The notes beneath the pieces are model-generated. The model saw only the letters and a program-made list of their open reading frames with translations, had not been told where the DNA came from and did no database searches. The translations under genes were made by a program, and so were the position numbers. Below, piece by piece: positions 31,605-40,143 of a stretch of DNA of 64,000 nt (the stretch's first letter is position 1; each line of letters begins with the position of its first letter). Origin of the DNA: G963675935 sp963803125 (GTDB taxonomy: Bacteria > Planctomycetota > Planctomycetia > Pirellulales > Thermoguttaceae); the NCBI GenBank assembly GCA_963803125.1, contig CAWDLR010000003.1:248001-312000 (forward strand), in the 5' to 3' direction.

Positions 31605-34559
31605 ATGACTATCGTTCGTCTTTGTCTGCTGTTGGCGTGTGGGTTGTTCTTCGTGGATTTCGCCGTCGCGGAGGAGCCGGCGGGGCGCTCGCGGGCGGCG
31701 TTCAACCACGACTGGCGGTTCGATCGCTTCGGTCCGATGCCCGACGGCTCCACCAGGCCCGAGCCGGGCGGCGCGGGCGGTTGGAGCATCGCCGCCAGCG
31801 CCTCCAGCGAGGAGTCGAGCAAGGACAATCTCGCGCAGAACGCATTCGACGGCGACCCGGATACTCGCTGGTGCGCCGAAAACGCCGGCGTTAACCAGTG
31901 GCTCGCACTCGACTTGGGCCGCAGGATGAAACTGGGCGGAATCGAGGTGGACTGGGAGTTTCCCGATTTGACCTACCGATACGTTGTCGAAGGCAGCAAT
32001 GACGGCAAGCAGTGGCGGTCCTTGGCCGAAGGAGATACCGCGAACGGATCGGAGCGTCTGCGGCTGGCGGCCACCGTGCGGCACCTGCGAGTGAGGACCA
32101 CCGCCTTGCCAGAGGGCAAATGGGCCAGCATCCGCGAAATCCGGCTGTTCGGCGGCGATATGCGGCCGATTCAGAATCACCGCGCGAAATCGGCGGGCAT
32201 TCCGCCTAGCGCCGCCGGCTTCGATGATTCGGCCTGGCGGAAGCTGGACGTTCCGCACGACTGGGGAATCGAAGGGCCCTTCCGCGACGATCTGCCCGGC
32301 GACACGGGCAAGCTGCCTTGGCGGGGCATCGGTTGGTATCGCAAGCACTTCACCGTTCCCGCCGCCGATCGGGGCAAGCGAATCTTCATCGATTTCGACG
32401 GAGCAATGGCCAATGCTAAGGTCTGGCTGAACGGCCAATACGTCGGCACCTGGCCTTACGGCTACAACGCCTTCCGCTTGGAGTTGACGCCGTTTGTCCA
32501 GTTCGGCGGTGAGAACACCCTGGCCGTGCGGCTCGATACCGTACACTGGGGTTCGCGATGGTATCCTGGGGCGGGCATTTATCGCAACGTCTGGCTGGTG
32601 AAAACGTCGCCCGTGCACGTCGGCCATTGGGGCGTGTTCGTCACCACGCCCTCCCTCACCGCCGACAAGGGCGAAGTGAATCTGGCGGTGACTCTGGATA
32701 ATCAGGGCGAACAGCCTGCGACCGCCTCGGTGCGGTCAGAGATTTACGAGTTGACTCCCGCCGGCGAACTGTGGCGCAAAGTGGCTTCTACCCGCGCCGT
32801 CGAAAGCGAGATCGCGCCGCAAGGATCTGCCAAAACCGGCCTGAATGCAACGGTCCCGATGCCCAAATTCTGGAATCTCGATAAACCGAACCGCTATCTT
32901 GCCCGGACCGTCGTCACCGTGGATGGCAAGGCGGTCGATAGTTACGACCAACCTTTCGGCTTTCGCACCATCGAGTTCACGCCGCGCGACGGCTTCAAGT
33001 TGAATGGGCGTCGCGTACCGTTGCAGGGGACCTGCAATCATCATGATCTCGGCGCCTTGGGGGCCGCGCTGAGTGTCCGCGCCCTGGAGCGGCAGTTAGA
33101 AATCCTCAAGGAGATGGGCTGCAACGCACTTCGCACGTCGCACAATCCGCCCGCCCCGGAACTGCTCGACTTGGCCGACCGCATGGGTTTCCTGGTGATG
33201 GTCGAGGCCTTCGACTGCTGGCAGACCGGCAAGACGGCCAACGACTACAGCCGGCTGTTTGCCCAATGGCATGAGAAGGACCTGCGGGCGATGGTCCGCC
33301 GCGAGCGGAACCATCCGAGCGTGATCATGTGGAGCATCGGCAACGAGATTTACGAACAAAACGGGCCGCGGTTCGCGAAGATGCTCCGCGACATCGTCCG
33401 CGCCGAGGACCCCACCCGGCCGGTCACCGCCGGCTGCAACAACGCTTGGGCGGCGATCAACGGTTTTCAGACCGCCGTGGACGTCTTCGGCTTGAACTAC
33501 AACCCCGGCTTTTTCCCGCGGGCGTTGCGCTATCCCGGGAACGAGAAGAAGCCGATGTATTCCTCGGAGTCTTCGTCGTGCATCAGTTCGCGCGGCGAGT
33601 ATTTCTTCCCGCCGCGGCGCGGCCGTGATTCGGAAGTGAATTTCCAGGTCTCCTCCTACGACGTCGATGCCCCCGGCTGGGCGCAGCCGCCCGACGAGGA
33701 ATTCGCCGCGCTCGACCGCAGCCCGGCCTTCATGGGTGAATTCGTCTGGACCGGCTTCGACTATCTCGGCGAGCCGACGCCCTACAACTCCGACGTCACC
33801 AATCTGCTCAACTTCTCAGATCCAAGACAGCGGGCGGCGATGCAGCGGGAAATCGAGACGCTCGGCAAGATGAAGGTCCCCTCGGCCAGCAGCTATTTCG
33901 GCATCGTCGATCTCTGCGGCTTCAAGAAGGACCGCTTTTATTTGTACCAGGCGCGCTGGCGGCCCGATCTGCCGATGGCGCACATCCTGCCGCATTGGAA
34001 CTGGCCCGAACGCATCGGAAAGGTCACGCCGGTCCACGTCTATACCTCCGGCGACGAGGCGGAACTGTTCCTCAACGGCAAATCGCTGGGAAAGAAGAAG
34101 AAGGGACGCTTCGAATACCGCTTGCACTGGAACGACGTCGTCTACCAGCCCGGCGAGCTGAAGGTCGTCACCTATCGCCAAGGAAAGCCCTGGGCGGAGG
34201 ACGTGGTCAAGACCGCCGGAGAACCGGCGCAACTCCTGCTCCACGCCGACCGCGCGGAAATCCGCGGCGACGGCGAGGATCTGTCATTCGTCACCGTTAC
34301 CGTGGCCGACAAGCAGGGGCGGCTGGCGCCACGGACGCACAACCTCGTCAAGTTCGAGACGGAGGGGCCGGGCGAAATCGTTGCCGTCGGCAACGGCGAT
34401 GCCACCAGCCACGAGCCCTTCCAGGCCGGGCAGCGTCGTGCCTTCAACGGCCTGTGCCTGGTGATCGTCCGCGCCAAGCCCGGCCGGTCCGGTTCCATCA
34501 TCCTCAAGGCCAAATCCGACAACCTGACCGCGGCCGAAGTCACGATTACAGCCAAGTAG
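31605..34559 (+). CDS. Secreted glycoside hydrolase family 2 beta-galactosidase-like enzyme with inserted discoidin domain
   Basis: 984 residues with a signal peptide (1-22). The GH2 sugar-binding domain starts at FNHDWRF (33) and resumes at AGFDDSAWRKLDVPHDW (about 204). Between them (about 60-185) lies an F5/8 type C (discoidin)-like domain (NLAQNAFDGDPDTRW, YVVEGSNDGKQW). A beta-sandwich and TIM barrel follow. The likely acid/base is Glu581 in WSIGNEI and the nucleophile Glu655 in YSSESSSC; GEFVWTGFDYLGEPTPY is also typical. The C-terminal beta domains resemble DUF4982 and a big-like domain. Expected to cleave terminal beta-galactosides in the periplasm or outside. Linkage and substrate unknown. 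Confidence 0.88.
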   Translation: MTIVRLCLLLACGLFFVDFAVAEEPAGRSRAAFNHDWRFDRFGPMPDGSTRPEPGGAGGWSIAASASSEESSKDNLAQNAFDGDPDTRWCAENAGVNQWLALDLGRRMKLGGIEVDWEFPDLTYRYVVEGSNDGKQWRSLAEGDTANGSERLRLAATVRHLRVRTTALPEGKWASIREIRLFGGDMRPIQNHRAKSAGIPPSAAGFDDSAWRKLDVPHDWGIEGPFRDDLPGDTGKLPWRGIGWYRKHFTVPAADRGKRIFIDFDGAMANAKVWLNGQYVGTWPYGYNAFRLELTPFVQFGGENTLAVRLDTVHWGSRWYPGAGIYRNVWLVKTSPVHVGHWGVFVTTPSLTADKGEVNLAVTLDNQGEQPATASVRSEIYELTPAGELWRKVASTRAVESEIAPQGSAKTGLNATVPMPKFWNLDKPNRYLARTVVTVDGKAVDSYDQPFGFRTIEFTPRDGFKLNGRRVPLQGTCNHHDLGALGAALSVRALERQLEILKEMGCNALRTSHNPPAPELLDLADRMGFLVMVEAFDCWQTGKTANDYSRLFAQWHEKDLRAMVRRERNHPSVIMWSIGNEIYEQNGPRFAKMLRDIVRAEDPTRPVTAGCNNAWAAINGFQTAVDVFGLNYNPGFFPRALRYPGNEKKPMYSSESSSCISSRGEYFFPPRRGRDSEVNFQVSSYDVDAPGWAQPPDEEFAALDRSPAFMGEFVWTGFDYLGEPTPYNSDVTNLLNFSDPRQRAAMQREIETLGKMKVPSASSYFGIVDLCGFKKDRFYLYQARWRPDLPMAHILPHWNWPERIGKVTPVHVYTSGDEAELFLNGKSLGKKKKGRFEYRLHWNDVVYQPGELKVVTYRQGKPWAEDVVKTAGEPAQLLLHADRAEIRGDGEDLSFVTVTVADKQGRLAPRTHNLVKFETEGPGEIVAVGNGDATSHEPFQAGQRRAFNGLCLVIVRAKPGRSGSIILKAKSDNLTAAEVTITAK

Positions 34560-34914
34560 CGGCATCTCAGCCGTCATCCGGTGGTTCTCCGCGCGGCCGC
34601 ATTATGCGCCGAAAGAGAGCGATGCGCGCATTTTTCGCCCAAAATGGGCCGAAAGATGGTCTGGTTGCCGTCCTCTCGGCGTTTAGCCGCGCCCCGAAGG
34701 GAAGCGCTGGTCCGGCCCAACCCCTCCGCCCTCCCAAGAACCCGCCACCTTGAAATCCGTCAGTGCGTCCCGACAGGAAAGATTGCTTTCTTCCTCGCGA
34801 CCTCGGAATTACAATAGAGCCGTCTTGTGCCCCCAAGCGCTACGGTTTTCAACCCGTCTGCGCCGCGTTTACTGACCGGAACGTACGCATTTCTAGGACA
34901 GGAGGAGAGGACCC
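34560..34914. other. Intergenic region before the macroglobulin gene
   Basis: About 355 bases with no gene. It holds a copy of a dispersed sequence (GTTTAGCCGCGCCCCGAAGG at 34680-34699) that also occurs, with a few changes, at about 45615. A promoter for the next gene is expected in the last 100 bases. Confidence 0.45.
34680..34707. repeat. Dispersed short repeat (GTTTAGCCGCG type), copy 1
   Basis: Reads GTTTAGCCGCGCCCCGAAGG followed by GAAGCG. The related copy at 45613-45640 reads GTTTAGCCGCGACCCGCAGG followed by GGAGCG. Both lie between genes. Confidence 0.5.
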
Positions 34915-37900
34915 ATGCGACGCGCTCGATTTCTTCTGATTGCGTTGGCTCTGGCGGTTTGGTTTCCCTGCGGCGGCACGGCGGCCGAGTCTTGGCCCGC
35001 TGACGCGCCGGTGGCGCCCCAACGGGTGCGGCGGTTGATGCAAGATCGCGACTACGCCGAGGCGGTCAAGGCGATCGACGCCGCGGTCGCCGCCCCCGAC
35101 GCGGCAAAGGACTATCTCACGTATCTGAAGGGCCAGGCCCTTTCGCTGGAAAAGCAATACGATGCGGCCGCGGCCACCTTCGACGCGATGCAGAAGCAGT
35201 TTCCCAAGAGCCTCTGGCTTCGCCGCGCCAGGCTGGCCAAGGCGGTGGCGCTGGCCCGCAAGGGCGATTTCCGCGCGGCTGAGATGATCTTCCGCAGCGA
35301 GGCCGAGTTCCTGCTGTCCGTCGACCGCAAGCAGCAGATCGCCGATATCTATCTTGAATTCGCCGACGCGCTGTTCAAGCCGGCCAAGAGCGAGCAGAAG
35401 CCCGATTATGCCAAGGCGTTCGAGTTCTACAAGAAGGCGCTCGAAAGCGGCCCAAAGCCGCAAAAACGAATCGAAGTAGAATTGCGGATGGCCGAGTGCC
35501 AGCAGAATTCGCAAAACTACCCCGCAGCCATCGAACTCTATGAGAAGTTCCTCAAGAAGCACTCGCCGTTCTGGTGGAAATACGCACTTGAGCAGTTTCC
35601 AAAGGCGAAGGACGCGTTCGACTATGACCTGGATCTGCCTTTTACGAACACGCCGGACCCTTCCGAACCGCTCGCAATTGAAGCATCGTTCCGCTTGGGT
35701 GAATGCCGATTAGCCAGCGGCGACGCGAAGGGCGCGCGGCGGGTGTGGCAGGACTTGCTAATGGAATACAGCCGCCCTGCAAAGCCTGACGACCGTCCAG
35801 AATCCGACCGCATCGCCGACGCCCAGTTCCAGCTTGCCCGCACTTGGAATATCCCCAAGCCGCAGAGCGACGAGGACCTGAACCTGGGCGTTTCCGCGCT
35901 GCGGGCGTTCATCGAGCGATTTCCCGAGCACAAATTGGCCAGTCAGGCGCATCTGGAGATTGCCGAGAGCTACGTCGAGCGGGGCCGCTACGCCGACGCC
36001 GCGGCCGCCTTGCGGCAGTTCGTGGCCAATCCGAAATATCAGAGCCGCAAGCAGATTCCCGTCGCCCGAAACCTGCTGGGCCGCTGCCTGCAATTGCAGA
36101 AAAAATATCCCGAGGCGATCGAAGCCTGGCGGGATTACCTGGCAAAATACCCCTCCGATCCGCAATGGAGCAGCGTGCAGCGGGAGATCATCGACACCGA
36201 GTACCTGATGGCCCAGGAAAAACTCGACGCCAAGCAATACGCCGCCGCCAACCGGCTCTTCGCCGAGTTCCTGGCAAAGTACCCGCTCGACGAGCGCGTG
36301 CCCGACATCCTCTTGTTGATGAATCGCAAAGCGGTCGAGGAGCAAAAATGGGACGAGGCCATTGCCGGCTGGCGGCGGATTGTCTCGAAGTACCCCGATT
36401 CCGAGGCGGCTTCGCAGTCGCAGTTCGACATTGCCGAAACCCTGGAGACCAAGCTCGGCAAGCTCGAAGAGGCCCTGGAGGAATACCGCAAGACCATGCA
36501 CGGCCACTGTGCCGCCGCCGCGCTCCAGGCGATCGCCCGGCTGACCGCCACGAGCATGACGGTGGCCACCGAGCGGGTCTTCCGCAGCGACGAGACGCCG
36601 AAGTTGAAACTGACCTCGCGGAACATCGAGGCGGTGACGGTGCGGATGTACAAGGTCGATCTGGAGACGTACTTCCGTAAGATGCACCTCGCCCGCGGCG
36701 TCGAAGGGCTCGACATCTCGCTGATCGATCCCGATCGGACTTTCGAGTTCAAGGTGCCCGGCTACGTGAAGCATCGCCAGTCGCAGTGCGCGATCGACGT
36801 GCCCCTGCCCGGCGGCGGCCGGACGGGCGTGATGGCCGTCTGCGTGAGCAGCAAGACGCTGGAAGCCACCACGCTGCTGATCCAGAGCGATCTGGACGTG
36901 ATCGTGAAGAGCTCGCGCGACGAGATTTTCGTCTTCGCCGAGAACATGCGCAGCGGCAAGCCCTGGCCCGGCGTGCGGCTGCTGTTGTCCAACGGCCGGC
37001 AGGTCTTCGCCGAGGCAACCACCGGCGGCGACGGCGTGCTGCAGAAGTCGTACAAGGAGCTGAAGGACGCCGGCGACGTGCGGGTCTTCGCCGTGGCCGA
37101 GGGCAGCGTCGCCTCGAACGCCGTCGATTTGCAGGGCGTCGGCGTGGCCGAGGGACTGTCGGACAAGGGCTACATCTACACCGATCGGCCCGCCTATCGC
37201 GCCGGCCAGATGGTGCACGTCCGCGGCTGCCTCCGCCGCGCGATCGACGACGCCTACACGGTCGAGAAGGGCAAGAAGTTCACTTTCGACGTGTTGGACA
37301 ACCGGCAGCGGCTGCTCGCGCGCGAGACGGTCAAGCTCAGCCCCTTTGGCACGTTCCACGCCCATCTCGTGCTGCCGACCACTGCCCAGCAAGGGCAGTA
37401 TCGCGTCCTGGTTCACGACGACGCCGGCCAGAACTACTCCGGCACGTTCCAGGTGAGCGAATACCGCCTGGAGCCTGTGCGGCTGGCGATCGACACGCCA
37501 CGAAACGTCTATTATCGCGGCGAGGAGATCGAGGGCGTGATCCGCGCGACGTACTACTACGGCACCCCGCTGGCCGGCCGCGAAATCCGCTACCAATTGG
37601 CCGACGACCGCCAACACAGCGCCACGACCGACGCTAAGGGCGAAGTGCATTTCAAGCTGCCCACCCGCGAGTTCAGCGAGACCCAGGCGCTCACGCTCCG
37701 CGTCTCGCTGCCCGAGCGCAACGTGTTCGCGGTGGTCAACTACATGTTGTCGATCGAGGCGTTTTCGATCCGCGTGGGCACGATTCGCCGGGTCTACGTG
37801 GCCGGCGAGACGTTTGAGGCGAGCGTCAATACCAACGACGCCGAAGGCAAGCCGCTGGCCCAGAAATTGACGCTGAAGGTCCTGGAGCAGACCGTTGTCA

Positions 37901-40143
37901 ACGGAACGGTTGGCGAGCGGATCATCCAGGAATATCCGATTGCAACCGCCGCCGACGGAAAGGCCCGTAAGACGCTCAAGATCGACCGCGGGGGCGAGTA
38001 TCTCGTCCGCGTCGAAGGCACCGACCGCTTTAAGAACGCCGTCAGCGGCCAATACGCGGTGCAGATTTCCGACGACAAGGACCGCGTGCGGCTCCGCATC
38101 CTCGCCGACGCCCACACTTACAAGGTTGGCGACACGCCGGCGATCAAAGTCCATTGGCGCCAACGGCCCGCCCTGGGGCTGGTCACCTTCCAAGGCGCCC
38201 GCGTGCTCGGTTATCAGTTGGTCGAGCTGAAACCGGGGCTCAACGAGCTTCACGTTCCGATGACGGAGCGGCTGGCGCCGAACTTCGATCTCTGCGTTGC
38301 GGTGATGACGAACAGCCGAGGGCTGGGCACTTCAGTGCCCAGCGAATCGCCCACTAAGTCTTCCAACGATGAGCCCACTCCTCCCGCGCTCCGCTTCCAC
38401 GAGGCAACCAGCCCCTTCACCGTCGAGCGCGATCTGCATGTGAAAATCGCCGTCAAACGAAAGGGCTCGGACGCCAAAGTGGCATCGCCGCTCCGTCCCG
38501 GCGACGAAATCGAAGTCGCCGTCACCACCACGGATCCGCAGGGCAAGCCGGTCGCGGCCGAGGTGAGCCTGGCGATGGTCGAGCAGTCGCTGCTGGATCG
38601 ATTCGGCGGCAACGCGGCGGCGATCGACGAGTTCTTCCGCGGCCTGCGGCGGGAGCCGGCCGTTCGCACCACCTCCAGCGTCAGCTTCGCCTACAATCCC
38701 GCGACGCAGCCGATCAACCCGCGGCTGCTGGCCGAGGAGGATCGCGTGGCGGCGGCCGAGGCCGAAGCCGCCGCCCTGGCCGGCGGAACGGTGCCGCCTT
38801 TCAAAACCAACCTGGCCGTGAACGTACGCCAAACGCAATCGCTGCGGATGGGGGCACGCCCGCGGATCGTCATTCAGGAAGAGGACGAGAAACTAAACGA
38901 GACATTTGAGGGTTCCGATCCCTTCGGCAACGCGCAGGGTGGTTTTGGCGAGCCCAGAGGACTCGGAAAGCCCGGTAGGCGTTCTTCTACGACGGGTCAC
39001 GGAGGTCCCATGGACAACAATATGTTCGCGGAAACTTACGCGTGGCACAACCGTCGCACCGACCAACCGGATTTCGACAGTCTGATCAATCTGATAACGT
39101 CCTCCATAAAGCCGGGAGAGTGGCAGACCGGCTTCCAAGGACAAACACCGCCGAAGTTGCGCTCCACACTCGCTGCGGCGCGTGCCGCCCGATTGCAAGC
39201 GGCGCTCCGGGCCCTGATGGCCGAAACCGCGTACTGGAATCCCGCGATCGTGACCGGAAAGGACGGCAAAGCGACGGTCACCTTCACCGTGCCCGAGCGG
39301 TCTACGGCGTGGCGATTGCTGGCCAAGGGAATCACCACCGACACGCTGGCCGGTCAGGCTGACCAGTCGCTTGTGGTCAAGAAGGAGCTTTTCGGCGAAC
39401 TGAAACTGCCGCAGAGTTTCACGGAAGGCGACCAGGCCCAGGTGATCGCCTCGATCCACAACGATGCCGTGGAGAAGGGACCGATCACCGTCACGCTCAA
39501 AACCACCATCGGCGGCCGAACGATCGCCGAGGCGAAGACGATTACGGTCGATGGCAAGGGCATTCGCGAGGTGGTGTTTCCCGTGGATCTGAAAGGTGGA
39601 GAGTGGAGAGTGGAGAGTGGAGAGAGACGAGGGGAGAGGGAGACGATCGCCTTTGCGCTGAGCGTTTCGGCGGCGGGACAGAAGGAGGACGTGTCGCAGC
39701 GGAGTGTGCCGCTGCTGCCCTACGGCATGCCGGTCTACGCCGCCGTCTCGGGCGTGGCCACCAGCGACACCACCGCCTGGGTCGAGCCGCCGCGCGGCAT
39801 GACCATCCAACGGCCGACGTTGTCGGTCCTCCTCGGGCCGACCGTCGATGAAAGCCTGCTCGACGTGTTGTTTGGCTCGCCGTTGCCCTGCCAGTACGAA
39901 GCCGAGCGGATCGCCTCCGACGTCGAAACCGCCGCGAGCGACCTGATGGCCGGTTTGGGACTGCAAAAGCTGCTCGGATTGACCCGCGAGGCCGGCGGCC
40001 CGCAGGCCGAAAGACTCGACGCCCGCATCCGCTCGGCCGTCACGCTGCTGGTCTCGTCACAGAACGTGGCTGGCGGCTGGGGTTGGACGGCCTCGGCCGA
40101 CGCCAGCGATCGCTACGCCACTGCGCGGGCCCTCTGGCGCTGA
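34915..40143 (+). CDS. Alpha-2-macroglobulin-like protein with N-terminal TPR repeats (first piece, frameshifted)
   Basis: A very large secreted protein. A signal peptide (1-24) is followed by TPR/YbgF-like helical repeats (about 30-540), then beta domains of the macroglobulin type: an MG2-like region with DKGYIYTDRPAYRAGQMVHV (near 750), later MG domains, an A2M domain (WNPAIVTGKDGKATVTFTVP at about 1440) and the start of the thioester domain. The usual thioester CxEQ is not kept; the aligned site reads CQYEAE (Cys1659). Start ATG 34915 after AGGAGGAGAGG. At 40137 one G appears to be missing (CTCTGGCGC, where CTCTGGGCGC would read on), giving a stop at 40141. The protein continues in the next frame. 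Bacterial relatives trap proteases or act in envelope defence. Confidence 0.85.
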   Translation: MRRARFLLIALALAVWFPCGGTAAESWPADAPVAPQRVRRLMQDRDYAEAVKAIDAAVAAPDAAKDYLTYLKGQALSLEKQYDAAAATFDAMQKQFPKSLWLRRARLAKAVALARKGDFRAAEMIFRSEAEFLLSVDRKQQIADIYLEFADALFKPAKSEQKPDYAKAFEFYKKALESGPKPQKRIEVELRMAECQQNSQNYPAAIELYEKFLKKHSPFWWKYALEQFPKAKDAFDYDLDLPFTNTPDPSEPLAIEASFRLGECRLASGDAKGARRVWQDLLMEYSRPAKPDDRPESDRIADAQFQLARTWNIPKPQSDEDLNLGVSALRAFIERFPEHKLASQAHLEIAESYVERGRYADAAAALRQFVANPKYQSRKQIPVARNLLGRCLQLQKKYPEAIEAWRDYLAKYPSDPQWSSVQREIIDTEYLMAQEKLDAKQYAAANRLFAEFLAKYPLDERVPDILLLMNRKAVEEQKWDEAIAGWRRIVSKYPDSEAASQSQFDIAETLETKLGKLEEALEEYRKTMHGHCAAAALQAIARLTATSMTVATERVFRSDETPKLKLTSRNIEAVTVRMYKVDLETYFRKMHLARGVEGLDISLIDPDRTFEFKVPGYVKHRQSQCAIDVPLPGGGRTGVMAVCVSSKTLEATTLLIQSDLDVIVKSSRDEIFVFAENMRSGKPWPGVRLLLSNGRQVFAEATTGGDGVLQKSYKELKDAGDVRVFAVAEGSVASNAVDLQGVGVAEGLSDKGYIYTDRPAYRAGQMVHVRGCLRRAIDDAYTVEKGKKFTFDVLDNRQRLLARETVKLSPFGTFHAHLVLPTTAQQGQYRVLVHDDAGQNYSGTFQVSEYRLEPVRLAIDTPRNVYYRGEEIEGVIRATYYYGTPLAGREIRYQLADDRQHSATTDAKGEVHFKLPTREFSETQALTLRVSLPERNVFAVVNYMLSIEAFSIRVGTIRRVYVAGETFEASVNTNDAEGKPLAQKLTLKVLEQTVVNGTVGERIIQEYPIATAADGKARKTLKIDRGGEYLVRVEGTDRFKNAVSGQYAVQISDDKDRVRLRILADAHTYKVGDTPAIKVHWRQRPALGLVTFQGARVLGYQLVELKPGLNELHVPMTERLAPNFDLCVAVMTNSRGLGTSVPSESPTKSSNDEPTPPALRFHEATSPFTVERDLHVKIAVKRKGSDAKVASPLRPGDEIEVAVTTTDPQGKPVAAEVSLAMVEQSLLDRFGGNAAAIDEFFRGLRREPAVRTTSSVSFAYNPATQPINPRLLAEEDRVAAAEAEAAALAGGTVPPFKTNLAVNVRQTQSLRMGARPRIVIQEEDEKLNETFEGSDPFGNAQGGFGEPRGLGKPGRRSSTTGHGGPMDNNMFAETYAWHNRRTDQPDFDSLINLITSSIKPGEWQTGFQGQTPPKLRSTLAAARAARLQAALRALMAETAYWNPAIVTGKDGKATVTFTVPERSTAWRLLAKGITTDTLAGQADQSLVVKKELFGELKLPQSFTEGDQAQVIASIHNDAVEKGPITVTLKTTIGGRTIAEAKTITVDGKGIREVVFPVDLKGGEWRVESGERRGERETIAFALSVSAAGQKEDVSQRSVPLLPYGMPVYAAVSGVATSDTTAWVEPPRGMTIQRPTLSVLLGPTVDESLLDVLFGSPLPCQYEAERIASDVETAASDLMAGLGLQKLLGLTREAGGPQAERLDARIRSAVTLLVSSQNVAGGWGWTASADASDRYATARALWR
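38322..38343. repeat. 22-bp palindrome inside the macroglobulin coding region
   Basis: GCTGGGCACTTCAGTGCCCAGC is palindromic except for the central pair. Its core recurs at 48141-48160 inside the S1-domain gene. In both genes it is in frame and is read in the same way, as GLGTSVPS. Confidence 0.75.
39599..39633. repeat. Short tandem repeat (GTGGAGA unit) inside the macroglobulin coding region
   Basis: Three to four tandem copies of a 9-base unit close to GTGGAGAGT, followed by degenerate GAG-rich sequence. It is in frame and is read as GGEWRVESGERRGERE in the middle of a beta domain. The composition is unlike its surroundings, which points to an in-frame insertion of a dispersed repeat. Confidence 0.65.

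Noticed and set aside
35758..38253. 831-codon minus-strand frame opposite the macroglobulin gene
   Set aside because: Shadow frame; composition is Val/Ala/Gln/His-rich without motifs, while the plus strand is clearly coding.
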